Below, piece by piece: positions 31,260 through 42,389 of a stretch of 64,000 nt of DNA; the first letter of the stretch is position 1; each line of letters begins with the position of its first letter. Both the position numbers and the translations under genes were made by a program. The DNA comes from Pomphorhynchus laevis. Its lineage: Eukaryota > Acanthocephala > Palaeacanthocephala > Echinorhynchida > Pomphorhynchidae. The notes beneath the pieces were generated by a model. The model saw nothing but the letters and a program-made list of their open reading frames with translations, searched no databases and had not been told where the DNA came from. The stretch covers positions 97,558 through 161,557 of the forward strand of contig WNNJ02003787.1 of assembly GCA_012934845.2 (NCBI GenBank), read 5' to 3'.

Positions 31260-32838
31260 ATATCTCACATTGGAGAAATTCGGAATCATTTGTGACCCTT
31301 TACGTAACAAGTTATCAATGTCACGGGATCCCCTTAAAGTCTGTGGATAAGTTACAGGTAAACCGTATTCAAGGATGGGAAGAAAATAAGAGCAAAATAG
31401 TCGCTTGAACATTGATGGACTTATCCGATCAAAATACTTAAAAAACATTCATAAAATACGATAGCCTCGATTACAAATATATTTAGTGTGGACATTGGTT
31501 TTTAAGCTACTGGTCATCATCACACCAAGATCTTTGAATTCACCCACTCGGCCTATCTGAATCGAACCTATCTGATACGATAAGTTTAGTGAAGAACCAA
31601 TGGACATATGCGCACAATTAGAGGGGTTAACCCTCAAACCATTTTTCCGCTGACCATTTTTTAGACATGTCAGATCATCTTGAAGGATCTTAATGTCCCT
31701 TCCGTCTCTAATAGGCCGCCATATCTTAACATCGTCAATTACAGATGGGAGATCATTGATATATACAACAAAAAGAAGTGGGGAAATAACAGCACCCTTT
31801 GGAACGCCAGAATGAATAACGAATGAGGTGGACATATCTGCACCTACACGTACTTTGAAAGAGCGTGAACTTAAGTAATTTGCAATCCAGGCGACATACA
31901 TAGGACAAACACTAAGTGACCTCAATTTGTGAATGAGTCGATCATGCGGAACTGAATCAAAAGCATGAGAGAAATCTACAAAAAGTACATCAGATTTAAC
32001 TCGTTCATCTAATGAAGACTGCCATGCGTTGGAAGAAACCAAAAGATCACTTATTGTGGATCTATTTGGTCTGAAACCGTGTTGTGAGTCAGTGAGTTTA
32101 CCGTTGCTTTCCAAATCAGAGGATATGTTTTTGACTATTAGCTTTTCAAGCAACTTACAAATAATACATGTCAAGGCTACTGGGCGATAGTTCTTACACA
32201 CTTGTCGATCTCCCATTTTATACACTGGAACTTCAATGGACTCCTTCCAACGCGAAGGAGTTGGAAGGAGTCCAACTCTTTCCAACTATACGGAAAACAT
32301 ATAAATATATTTGAGGAGCAACTTTATTTAAAAGAATTGAGGGAAGTCCGTCCGGACCGGCAGCGATGTTCGGTTTTAATTTACAGAGAAGCTTTAAAAC
32401 ATCTTCAGCACAAAACGACAGATTAGATCGGTCGAATGCATCTGAACCCTTTTCTGATTCAGAACTACACAATGTCCGCGAAGAGCAAAACATCGATGAG
32501 AACTCCTGGGCAAATAAGAATGGCATGACACTTTTACACGTGACCTCGCCTTGAGAATAATCCCTCAACGATACTAGTGGAATATTCGAGCCCCTGATTT
32601 TGCAGATGTAAGAGAATAAAGCCTTGCCATCCATAGAACTCAGTTTCTCCTCAAACTGACGACCCTTCATTCTCTTGAAAGCGGTAAATCTATTCCTAAT
32701 TTGTTTGAAAGACCCATAAGATTGTTGTCCACAACGAAATGAAATCCACACATGTTTACGTGCGCGTGAGTGATACCGGAGAAGCCCATCAAACCAAGGA
32801 CAAACTTGCCTATGTGTTTTAAACTTGGGATAACGCAA
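31236..32838 (-). pseudogene. ORF2 linker, reverse transcriptase and thumb
   Basis: The linker (32838-32600) has RKHVWISFRCGQQSYGSFKQ and CKIRGSNIPLVSL. The RT shows NIAAGPDGLPSILLNKVAPQ, WKESIEVPVYKMGDRQVCKN, YRPVALTCIICKLLEKLIVK, SQHGFRPNRSTISDLL, DVLFVDFSHAFDSVPHDRLI and HSGVPKGAVISPLLFVVYIN. Where the family has a FADD box the sequence jumps from LPSVIDD straight to VKIWRPI, so the second catalytic Asp pair is compromised. The thumb follows (FKDLGVMMTSSLKTNVHTKY). There is a frameshift near 32270. Confidence 0.8.
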
Positions 32839-32989
32839 TATCAGTAAGTTATAGAGTGTGCTCCCAAAAACATACCAAGCCTCGTCTATTCCGCATTTAT
32901 ACGGATCTGGCCATCAAACCTGATTCAATTTGTAGACAATTGCGTCGAAATCAGCCTTCCAGAAGTTCAGTGGCTTACCATGCATGGGA

Positions 32990-33660
32990 CTGACCGACGT
33001 TACATTGCTTGCGCATTTAAATGAAAAGGACAGTACGCAATGATCGCTCATCCCCAGTGCATAAAGATAATCTATGAGTAATATCAGACTTAAACGAAGA
33101 CAAGACCACGTCTAGCTGGGCAGACGACTGGCTTGTGAAACGGGTTGCCTCACGTGCATGCTGATGCAGACCACTGTTGTGTAGAACACTCAATAAAACC
33201 GAGTCCGATGCAATGCGACTAGGAGATGAAAACGAGTCCCAATCTATTGAGAGAATATTCAGATCTCCTAAAATTAGGCATATTTTCTGTTGAACACAGA
33301 GCTCAATAAGTTCTATTAAATCATCGTTACTTGCCAAAGGAGGACGATAGAACACTAGCACATACATAGAATTGACCTGATCAAGGCACAATTTGAGGTA
33401 TAAAGCCTCAATCCCATTGGCATCACTAATCGTCTGCAAACACACTACATCAATACCTAAAGTACAATATAGCAATACACCCCCTCCCCTTCGACCAGAT
33501 CGATCACAACGAAACAGGTTATATCCATCTATGGATAATAAGCTGTCAGGAACAAGGTCAGAGAGCCAAGATTCACTAAGGGCAATGATATTTGGATGAT
33601 GAGAAGTAGCTATGACCTTCAATTCATCCATCTTATTGAGAACGCTTCGAACGTTCGAAT
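32990..33660 (-). CDS. ORF2 AP-endonuclease domain
   Basis: The main frame (33631-33017) reads HHPNIIALSESWLSDLVPD (Glu motif), GYNLFRCDRSGRRGGGVLLY, YVLVFYRPPLASNDDLIELI, ICLILGDLNILSIDWDSFSS (GDLN), RFTSQSSAQLDVVLSSF and then LCTGDERS. The expected SDH histidine motif is altered: the frame shifts to GMSDHCVLS-type residues just downstream. The first Asn motif lies upstream of the first Met and includes a frame change. It nicks target DNA in the family's insertion mechanism. Confidence 0.75.
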
Positions 33661-33919
33661 ATATAACTTTGAGCCATTTGTTTTTTTTACGATATGGCGA
33701 ATTGGGTCTTATCTTACAATTCTCAAAAAAAGTTCATAGCGGGGGCCATCTCAATCGTGGACGACGCCGAACTACCTGAAAATTTACAATATGCAGATCA
33801 GTTTCTCCAGATTCTATCCGAGCATTTAGCTCGGTCCGAGCAACACTCCAGAGACAACGCTCAGCGAAAGACATATCTGTCAACAATCGAAATGGGGACT
33901 GCCTCAGTTTAGATCTGCG

Positions 33920-34956
33920 TTTTAATAACTTACGGACCCCATTGAGGATGTACGAAAGACAACTTTCATCAAACGAGAACGTTCTTCAAGATTGTTTCGA
34001 CGGCCTATCCTAAATATCGCAATAGGGCGAACTTCTGAAATATATGGATATTCTGGAGAAATAATAATTCTTAATATTTTTTGGAATTGTTCAACATCAT
34101 GGTGCACTCGAGTTTGAGCCACATCAAACTACGACTCGAGAACGTTCGTAATAATCAAACACCGATCCCGGGAAGATTCATTAGACTTGCTGGATAAGAA
34201 TGACCTGTGACTATTTAGTGGATCAGTTTGTCGTTGAGAGAATATCTGACTGAAAACTTTTCTAGACTGTTCACTAAAAACTTTTCTAGACTGTTCACCC
34301 TCGATTGCAACCTGGTGTGGAATTTCGATACAATGAGAGTCTATATCATTGTTATCTGATTGCTTCGTGAGAGAATGTGAGGTAGGGTATGTGGATCGTA
34401 ACTTGCCAACGGAATTGACAGCTTCTTTGGTCATTAATATTTCCGACTCAGTTTCCATACCCAGACTAGACATGATTTTACTAATTGTGAAATTCGATAT
34501 CATATCATCTGGGACTATAGGGCTGGTGTTTTTTGTATCTCTGATGTCCCCATCATAGGTATGATTAGACACAATATCCTGACTTGGCATAGTTTGACAA
34601 TCTTCACTCGATAGATCATTCGTCTGAGTTACATCTTTAAGTGCTGCACAACTCCAACTGACGGAGTGAACATAATTGGATTCGCTGGACGTATCAGCAG
34701 CAAATATGATATCGGAATTATTCGGTGTGATTCTTGAGATATTTCGCAATAAAATCGAAGCGCTGCAATATCCACAAATAAATTTCTTATCACACATAGC
34801 CGATTGCTCGGACTCCTGAATTGAGACGGTTGTCCAGACATTACAACCCAAGGAGTCACAACAAACTTGTTGTGTTGTGTACTTCGGAGGATTTTTCGTC
34901 TTTTCCATTGTCGTGCCTGTCTTCTCTTGTCTTCGTTTACGAGATTTTGATCCCAT
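33920..34956 (-). CDS. ORF1 with N-terminal zinc-finger-like domain
   Basis: The first frame (34956-34129, 275 codons) starts MGSKSRKRRQEKTGTTMEKT with a basic N-terminus. It then has a Cys-rich segment, CCDSLGCNVWTTVSI, MCDKKFICGYCSASILLRNI, that looks like a PHD-type or related zinc finger. A Ser/Thr/Asp-rich middle follows, and the frame ends DRCLIITNVLES. After a frameshift (34122-33922) an RRM-like segment continues: ISEVRPIAIFRIGRRNNLEE and RSRLMKVVFRTSS. The nearly whole A copy at 35.8 kb has the same order of blocks. Confidence 0.7.
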
Positions 34957-35075
34957 TTGTAGGTTGTTTGTTTGAATTTTGTGTGTTTAAGCTGTATTTA
35001 AATTTTGTGTGTTTAAACTGTAAATATTTTTTGTAAATATTTTTTTCTCTTGAGAGTGATCTGATGTAAGCCGGC

Positions 35076-35685
35076 TGCTTTTTCTTGAAAATAATTTCTT
35101 CCTCTAATTGTAAGTAGTTATTAGTTAACAGCTAAGAATTTCAAACATATTGGTAGAAATGGCGAAGCATTTAAAAATATTGGTAAAAATGTGTTATACA
35201 AACAATTATTGATTGGAATTATGCTTCCATCGCAACCACGCGCCGAAAGTATGATTCAATAGAAGTCAGAGCATCGGTGAACCGATGTCGGTATACAAAC
35301 AGAAAAACGGATTGCCTCCAGGTTTACCTTCATTCCCAATTTAATATCTGGTGACAACGAAACATATTATATAAGGAATATTTGATAATAACAAACGGCA
35401 TTGTGCACGTAATTGCCATATCATTTTAAAGCTATTTAGCAGAACAAATTTAGTTAAAATAAACTACTTAAATTTCTTTCTTCTGTGTATTTATGAATTT
35501 AAATATACCTATATCTAAATGTACTATAATATTAAACGCCTTCGATATGAATGGAATATATTTCTTTGCCAGTAAAAGACCCACGAAACCTTAGATATTG
35601 CCTTATTTATTGAATGCTTTTGAAAATTATATATAACAATACCAAATAAAAAATTGTCTTGGTGATTATAAATTCTTACATTCCA
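35076..35685. other. Spacer between two divergent elements
   Basis: It separates the 5' ends of a minus-strand B element and a plus-strand A element. AT-rich; no coding sequence or promoter motif was recognised. Confidence 0.5.
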
Positions 35686-35820
35686 GATTTTTATTGTCAG
35701 TTCCGCTCGTTACGCCTGCGGATTGAGCTTAATATCTCTATAAGCTGAGGAAGATCGTCTCGCTGCGCTCGCCGATCACTTGCAGTTGCAGCTTAACAGC
35801 TTAAACACACTAGGACGTTA

Positions 35821-36620
35821 ATGGGAGGACGTAAGAAAACAGCTACGATCGACACCAACTATGCTCAACTGCAAGTACAGTGCTCATCACACGACTGCAG
35901 CGTTTTGACAGCAATTGCATGCGACAACAATAAGTGTAAAGAAGATTTCCTATGTGAATTTCGTGCAAACAAATTAATCCGCAAAATCTCGCATAAGCAC
36001 ATATCAACATCCAACACGTCCAATCAAACTATTCCCATCGTTTATAATGTCCTTACTCCACCCACTGATCGTGTCGCCATATACACTTCTTATCCAATGC
36101 CATCTTCAATCTCCGACATCCATATCCCTCCTTCATGTCTCGTTTCTCAATAATCTACATCCATCAATCACAATAACCTTCACCAATCTGCACAATCTTT
36201 CCACTCATAACCTTTCCTCATATCGCTTGCCACCCTCTTTATTATCATTATCTTCTATGGCTCCCGTCGTCAAACTAACTCCCTCCAAATCCTCGAATGC
36301 CAGCTTTCCTATCGTGATCTCACTCACGTCACTCGTCCTCCTTTACGAAAACGCTTTCCTACTCGCGATCGCTGCGTCATTATCACTAATATGACTTCCA
36401 CCTCCTTATCTCCAAAAGCACGTATCGAATACGATGTTTCGGCCTTTAGATTCATCCTCTCGTCTCTTGTTCCTGCGGATAAACCATCCTTTTCAACGAT
36501 ATCTCTCCTGTTGCATTCATCCGCCGTAAACACATCTCCTCAATTTAATCCTTCTCAGCCACCTCTCCTGAAATTTTTTCAAGCATCGCTCTCACTCGTC
36601 TACACCCGCCCAAAATTCGA
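35821..36620 (+). pseudogene. Family A ORF1 with zinc-finger-like start
   Basis: The start MGGRKKTATIDTNYAQLQVQ is followed by CSSHDCSVLTAIACDNNKCK and EDFLCEFRANKLIRKI, a Cys-rich finger like that of the ORF1 at 34.9 kb, except that its last Cys is replaced (FLCEFR against FICGYC). The frame closes at 36153. Shifted frames then give RKRFPTRDRCVIITNMTS and a region equivalent to the RRM-like part. The start ATG is supported by the homologous MGSKSRKRRQ start of the B-related copy. Confidence 0.65.
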
Positions 36621-36649
36621 TGGCGCTCACTCTCCCCTATGTGTGTTCT

Positions 36650-37345
36650 CCGCTACTCCTTTTCACCACTGCACACGGTTTGCGAATCGGCCTCCTCAAC
36701 ATTAGACCTATTCTCAATAAATCCGATCTTATTCTCAACCTATTCACCAAGCAATCCATCAATCTCTTCTGTCTCACTGAATTATGGCACTCCTATTCCG
36801 ACGACCTCTCCATTCGTCGTCTGCTCTCTGCCGGTTGCTAACTAGTCGAATCCGCCCGCCCCCTCAGCTCATCCCCTTCTAAATTTTCCAACCATGGTGG
36901 CATTGTCGCATTCGCCCGTCTCCCAGTGTCTCTTAGCAAAATCACCCCCTGTCAGTCCTTGCTCTTTTGAATTACTCACTTGTCGTTCTTCTAGCCCGAT
37001 CATTCTAGATCTCGCCATTGTATATCGTCCTGGTTCATCAGCTCCTACCTCCTTATTTTTTTACCAAACTCGCTGACCACATTTCTCATTGTTCTTTATC
37101 CTCCATTCTATCACTTGTCCTTGGCAACTTCAACATCCACCTCGGCCGCACCTTTTCCACCAATTCGATCCGGTTCATCAACATTCTATCCAACTACAAT
37201 TATCAACAAACTCATATCTACTGACCCCACACATATCCATGGCGGGGCACTCGATATCATCGCTGTCCCCGATCGTTTTGCTGCTACACATCACTGTCCA
37301 TATCCGATCCTGGTCTATCCGATCACTTCCTCGTCATCCTTGATC
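36650..37345 (+). pseudogene. Family A AP-endonuclease domain, broken
   Basis: Pieces are LRIGLLNIRPILNKSDLILN (Asn motif), INLFCLTELWHSYSDDLSIR (Glu motif, ELW for the usual ETW), then a stop at about 36841. In other frames come SPIILDLAIVYRPGSS, LVLGNFNIHLGRTF (GNFN for GDFN) and GGALDIIAVPDRFAATHHCP. The catalytic Asp of GDFN is Asn here, besides the frameshifts, so the domain is inactive. Confidence 0.7.
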
Positions 37346-37379
37346 TCACTTCCAACCTCGTCCCGCTTCACACACCTAC

Positions 37380-39500
37380 CATCCTACGTCGCCCTTGATG
37401 AAATCTTGACCTCCCCTTTATCCGAGACGACTTACTCAAATCGTCCCACAATAACATCTTCCTCTCCTCACGGCTTGCCTTTCTTTTCGATTCTGAACTC
37501 ACATCCACTCTCGATCTTCTCTTGTCATTCAAGCATCACCCTCACCGTCGCTTGCACCGTCCCTTTTGGTTTGATATCCAATGCCTACTCTCAAAGCGTC
37601 GACTCCATCATACTTTAAGAGTATATCACCGCTCTCTCAGACGTGATATCCGCACGCTAACTACGTCTCTCCGTGATTCCTATCTAGCTCTTCGCCGGTC
37701 TCATCTAAACCTACTACGTACCTAATGTAATTCCTTTTGGCAGCATAAAATCAACACTTCATTAAACTCCAAGTTTCTCTGCCATACTTTCAACTCAATC
37801 CTTTCTCGCTCATCTTCGTCTTGCAACATTAATCCCCATGATTATTTGTCGCTTCTTCAGACCAAAGTATCCACGTTGCTTTTTTTACAACCCCGTCTTC
37901 ATTCCATCTTACTGCTACTCGCCTCGCATCATCCTCCAGGAACTCTTTCATATTAACCCTGTCTCACCTGTCAAAGTCTCATCTGCCATCATGTCCTTGC
38001 TGAACAAAACCTCACCTGCCGATCCCCTGCCTACCCCCATACTTAAATCCATATGCTCATTGATATCTCCTTTCCTCACCACATTGTTTAACTCCTCCAT
38101 CCGCTGTCGTATATTTCCTTCACACAGAAAATCCGCCATCGTTCGTCTCCCCTTAAGAAACAATCGCTCGACCCTTCACTTCCTTCTAGCTATTGCCCCA
38201 TTTCACTCCTCCCTGCTCTTACCAAGCTCTTAGAGCGCCTTGTCTTCATACAGATCAACGTTTATCTCTCTTCATATATCCTGTATCGTCCTTCCCAATC
38301 CGCTTTCCGCTCTAATCACTCCACAAAAATCGCCTGCATAATAGTTTACAACGACCTACTCATTTCTCGTGACAAAGATTAATATATATAGTGTTCTCAT
38401 CTCCCTCTACCTCTCATCCGCCTTCATTAACGTCGACCACTCCATCCTCCTTTCTCGCCTTCGTTATGATTACGGTTTTTCTTCCTCATCCATTGCATAG
38501 TTTGCCTCATATCTATCCGATTGTTCTTTTTGAGTATGTTCAAATTCATCATAATCCCCTCCTATCCATATTTTCTGCGGGGTTCAACAAGGTTCACTTT
38601 TAGGACCTCTGCTTTTCTCTCTTCTACTCTGTGATCTCTCTCCGTTAATCAAACCTTGCTCTTTTAACGTAATGCAATACGCCGATGACATCCTGATATA
38701 TGCTCATACACCCGTCCATCGCATTCACGATATCGCAATTTCTGCCTCAACTGTGTCTTTCTTCTATCTACAAACGTATCTCCCATTTTTGTTTCGTTCA
38801 AAACTCGGCAAGTCCAAAATAATGTGCATCCTCCCCCGTAAACCAAACATATCTCCTCCCACTGTATCTTTTGCTTCATCGATCATCCCCGTAGTCCACA
38901 ATTCTCACTTTCTTAGGCTTCCATTTCGATGATCACCTTTCCCTTAAACCCTTCGTCCGTGACAAGGTCCGCTCGTCTAACTTAATTCTCCGTGACATCC
39001 GCCGTATTCACAACCTTATCGACTTTGTATGTCTCTTCTTTCATCGCTTCTTTTTTCTAAAATCGATTACTGCCTCAGCCTTTTCGCCAATTCTTTATAA
39101 TCCATCATCCTACCCTACAACGCATCATCAGCTCCACCGTTCGAGTGTTCCTACGTCTCAATCGCTTTGACCACACATCCACATATCTTGCTCAACTCTC
39201 CTGGCCTACCATCCACATCCGCATATATCTCCGCTTTCTTCTAGTAACTTTTCATCTCATCGCTGTCGGATCCCCATTGTTCATCAACCTTCCTTTCTTA
39301 GACGACACTCGCCCCACCTCGCTATCGCTGCGTTTCCGTCATTCTCTCTTACTCCACATTCCCAATTACTCTAGAAACTACGGTGTCTGATCCTTTCTCG
39401 TCGCTGCTCATCGCATGGAATCAGCTTTCTCTTGACGTTCGCCGCGTTCCTTTCTTTATCACATTCAAACACCTCTTCCGTTCACACCTTCTCGACACTT
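37380..39500 (+). pseudogene. Family A reverse transcriptase and C-terminus, broken
   Basis: RT blocks in shifting frames are KTSPADPLPTPILKSICSLI, HRKSAIVRLPLR, CPISLLPALTKLLERLVFIQ, YRPSQSAFRSNHSTKIACII, LYLSSAFINVDHSILLSRLR (catalytic Asp to Asn), CGVQQGSLLGPLLFSLLLCD and MQYADDILIYAHT (YADD intact, 38670). The thumb and end show KIDYCLSLF-like residues, RVFLRLNRFDHTS, FLDDTRPTSLSLRFRHS and LLHIPNYSRNYGV. At least eight frame changes are needed. Confidence 0.75.
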
Positions 39501-39605
39501 GATTTAGACTTTTTTCTTTTGCTCCCTGGTTATGTAAGCGTGTGCCAGCACGCATTGGCAACGTAAAAATGAATCTATTTTTAATATAAAATAAACACAA
39601 ATTGC

Positions 39606-40145
39606 GATAAAGCGCCCAAAAATATAAAGGTCAACATATTTAGCTGATTAAATCAGACAGGAAGAGTCGTATAGCTAACGCCTTCTATGATTTTTTACTC
39701 TAATTAATTGTTTTATTTACAGACTGATCAATTAAGCCATCTTTGGCATGAATTTTACAATTAGATATCAATCGCTCTTTAAACGATAAAATAGAATATC
39801 GCCATAGGTGGTTAGGAGTTGTACTTTTGCGCAATTTAATAAACGCCTCAAACATGAGTTGCACCAAATTGCGGTTTCATTTGGTGCAACTTGAGTTGTC
39901 GCCTATTAGCGAAATTTCTAATCCATGTCTAATATGCGAATGAAAATACTTGCATATGTGCAATGATTTAGATTCTTAGAAATAAATACAGCAATCCGTT
40001 TTAATAAAACGTGCGCCTGAATACCTCAACCGCCTTATGTTGAAACAACAAATGATATAAAATTGCTATTTTCGAAGCTTACAATGCGCTCGAGATACTT
40101 GGCCTTTTTCTGATTTCGTGAAAGACGCTTGATATTAAGAGTAAC
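39606..40145. other. Spacer with a perfect stem-loop
   Basis: A 12-bp perfect stem GTTGCACCAAAT (39858-39869) and ATTTGGTGCAAC (39879-39890) encloses a 9-nt loop. It is not followed by a run of T and is of unknown meaning. The rest shows no gene. Confidence 0.5.
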
Positions 40146-40146
40146 T

Positions 40147-40435
40147 CTAACATGTTAGAGGGGGCAGAACGCTGTAAACTGTTATGCCAATTAACGACCG
40201 TACCTCTTTACATCCATATAAGCATATGCAAGCAACATCTATTTCAACATCATGTTCACGACACGTTATGGTTCGTACGAAGGACGCAGCATCATCTAGT
40301 GGTTTAAGTAAAAGTTCAATTTCACTTACCGGACACATCTACGAAATAATTTTGTGAATCGTACCCCGTACTATGTCATGCCGCATATAATTCCCTTCCA
40401 AGACGTCAGGAAATGAGCATCTGCTATTACAGATC
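40147..40435 (-). mobile_element. Family D fragment, RLE region
   Basis: Minus-strand frames read RHDIV-type residues at about 40370, then MCPVSEIELLLKPLDDAASF and HDVEIDVACICLYGCKEVRS. This matches the family D segment that runs from the Cys/His motif into ARLDI-x-x-x-GFYGG. The central Leu-Asp-Ile is IDVA here, with the Asp kept. It is truncated on both sides and lies head-to-head with the D element that starts at 40500. Confidence 0.55.
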
Positions 40436-40499
40436 ATTACAATCACACGAAGAAAAGTTAATTATATTCTAGATAACTAACTATTTACAAATTTATTGT

Positions 40500-41350
40500 C
40501 CGATAAAGAAAAGTAATAAGTGTTCAAGTTAATTACAGTTAAAATTACAAGTATGACGAAAGGACGTCCAATGAACGTTACAAAATGTTGTACTCTCAAC
40601 GGCCAAGCGACCAAATGCAAAAATTGCAAATGTGCCAAGAATGCCTTGCTCAAATTGTTCAGCGCCAAATTTTTGTAATTAACATCAATTGATAGTAAAT
40701 GCACATGATAACGGAAATCAAGGTCGCGCATATTGTAACACTGTTAAAAACCAAAGAGATCATAATGATCAGAAAGAGATACGTTATTCCTCTTGGTACA
40801 TGGACACATTTTACGAAATTGTTCACTGGAGACCAAATATTATGACTCTGCCTAGATGTAACGCTACTAAAGATTTTATTGCAACATTAACTTCACTCAA
40901 GTCGTTTAACGAAAATTCTAAAGAATGTGATTCCATTTTACATCTCTCCTCGGTATATTGCCAGTTGATTCTGCAACAAATTCCTTCACGACAAATTAGT
41001 GATCGCCGGAAAACTTTAGAACGACGTATAACGATGTGCAATGAAAAACGTACGACCAACTAATTTCAAAGGCTCGATTCCTTCAGAAGCAGAAATCAGT
41101 AAAATCTCAAAAGAAACAACAGAGAAAGGATTTCTAATGGGCATTTAGAAGTTGGTGCAATAAAGTAAAATTGGCAAAGCAGCGCGGCTTTTAAAAGTCG
41201 GCGAACACAAAGCTGGAATACATGAGATTGATGGTGTATTGGATGGCAACACAGTGCTTACGCGTCTTCCTGAATTGCATTTTTGGGCAGCGAATGCAGA
41301 TGATGATTTTATTTTGTTGACACCTCTGGAACATGTAGTCCAGCATCATC
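40500..41350 (+). mobile_element. Family D element, 5' part (first half of an interrupted copy)
   Basis: ATG at 40553 opens MTKGRPMNVTKCCTLNGQAT and KCKNCKCAKNALLK, the cysteine-rich N-terminus. In a shifted frame (40689-41063) are TFYEIVHWRPNIMTLPRCNA and SSVYCQLILQQIPSRQISDR. After a gap come ARLLKVGEHKAGIHEIDGVL and NADDDFILLTPLEHVVQ. The sequence is then cut by a Gypsy element and resumes at about 44846. The copy at 47.8 kb has the same order. Confidence 0.75.
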
Positions 41351-42389
41351 AAGTATAAACAGTGCTCTCCTTACCGTCACTGTGCCTGACTTGAGCATAA
41401 TGTGGGTCGATGTCGATAATCTCTACAACTTCGGTTGACGGGTCATATTTGCTCACTCTCGGATGCCTTTGTAATACTACTGATTCATCTTTGTGCAACC
41501 ACTCAGGTAATGACTGACCAGACGGTGTTCGTCGTTGGAATGAAAAAAGACGATCATGTGGTGTTGCATTAGTTTCAGTACAAAGCAAGGATCTGATTGC
41601 GTTCAATGCACGTGGTAACGATCTTTCCCACTCCGATATATGTATGTTCCTTGTTTTGAAGTCTAGTTCGATAGCTTTCCATACTATGCCATTATATTTC
41701 TCGATTTGTCCATTCCCTGTAGGATTATACCGACTGACGTGACTACTGGCAACATTGAGGTTTGTGAGGTAGCTTTTGAGTTCTTTTGAGATAAAGCCTG
41801 ATCCGCGGTCGGAATGAACATATGATGGCAGTCCGAATAGATAAAATAACTGATCAAGACATTTTATTATTGTAGAAGTTGATGTATCGGGACACGCAAA
41901 CCCAAATGGGTATCTCGAATATTCGTCTATCATCATCAATAAATACCGATTACGCGAATTTGTTGTCAGTGGACCTTTAAAATCCATCGAAATTCGCACG
42001 AAAGGCATGGTCGCCTTTATCAAATGAGAATTTTGTGGTTTGTAATATCTCGGCTTAAGTAGCGAACAAGTTTTGCAATCTTTTATTATGCTTCTAACAT
42101 CTTCTACTGAAAATGGCAGATTCCTGTTTCGAACGTAATGGTATAGTCGCGTTACACCGGGGTGACACAATGACTCGTGAACCTCACGCAATCTCGTAGG
42201 ACCAGCAACAGCAGAGCAGTTTATTCGAGAAAAGACATCAGCTGAGACATTACGGATTCCAGGACGGTAACTGACATCAAATCGAAACGGAGCAAGCTCG
42301 ACCCTCCATTGAATCATTTTTTCGTTTTTTAACGAACTTTTGTGAAAAGTATCGAATATATATGCTACACTTTTCTGGTCTGTTAACAA
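41349..42389 (-). CDS. Gypsy RNase H end and integrase
   Basis: The frame begins in the end of RNase H (LTDQKSVAYIFD, WRVELAPFRFDVSYRPG). The integrase zinc-binding part has HESLCHPGVTRLYHYV and CKTCSLLKPR (HHCC). The catalytic core shows VRISMDFKGPL (Asp), PSYVHSDRGSGFIS (Asp) and YNPTGNGQIEKYNGI (Glu), so DDE is complete. The protein ends HSDGKESTVYT, earlier than the usual Gypsy C-terminus, at the junction with family D. Integrase joins element DNA to the host chromosome. Confidence 0.9.
   Translation of the reverse strand: MLTDQKSVAYIFDTFHKSSLKNEKMIQWRVELAPFRFDVSYRPGIRNVSADVFSRINCSAVAGPTRLREVHESLCHPGVTRLYHYVRNRNLPFSVEDVRSIIKDCKTCSLLKPRYYKPQNSHLIKATMPFVRISMDFKGPLTTNSRNRYLLMMIDEYSRYPFGFACPDTSTSTIIKCLDQLFYLFGLPSYVHSDRGSGFISKELKSYLTNLNVASSHVSRYNPTGNGQIEKYNGIVWKAIELDFKTRNIHISEWERSLPRALNAIRSLLCTETNATPHDRLFSFQRRTPSGQSLPEWLHKDESVVLQRHPRVSKYDPSTEVVEIIDIDPHYAQVRHSDGKESTVYT

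Larger units (their letters stand above)
30306..35075 (-). mobile_element. Family B-related CR1-like element, nearly complete, with an insertion
   Basis: On the minus strand: a 5' UTR (about 35075-34957), ORF1 (34956-33920), endonuclease (33660-32990), linker (32838-32600), RT and thumb (32560-31236), a foreign insert (30645-31259), and the ORF2 C-terminus (30632-30306). The insert is bracketed by ATATCTCACATT, and the reading frame is the same on both sides. It is the most complete B-like copy, with few stops, but the RT active-site region has a deletion. Confidence 0.85.
35690..39605 (+). mobile_element. Family A CR1/L2-like element, nearly full length
   Basis: It starts near GTCAGTTCCGCTCGTTACGC (35697) with a GC-richer 5' UTR. 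ORF1 follows (35821-36153, continuing in other frames to about 36620), then endonuclease (36670-37340), RT (37950-38720), thumb (38880-39260) and C-terminus (39270-39500). The 3' UTR has hairpin GCGTG/CACGC (39538-39553). Many frameshifts are present. Codon use is strikingly C-rich (TCC, ATC, CTC), unlike its surroundings. Confidence 0.85.

Noticed and set aside
36391-36533. Overlapping frames on both strands in the family A ORF1 region
   Set aside because: Broken ORF1 in shifting frames explains the plus-strand pieces; the minus-strand frame is a shadow.
39858-39890. Intrinsic terminator
   Set aside because: The stem-loop lacks a U-tract and the DNA is eukaryotic.
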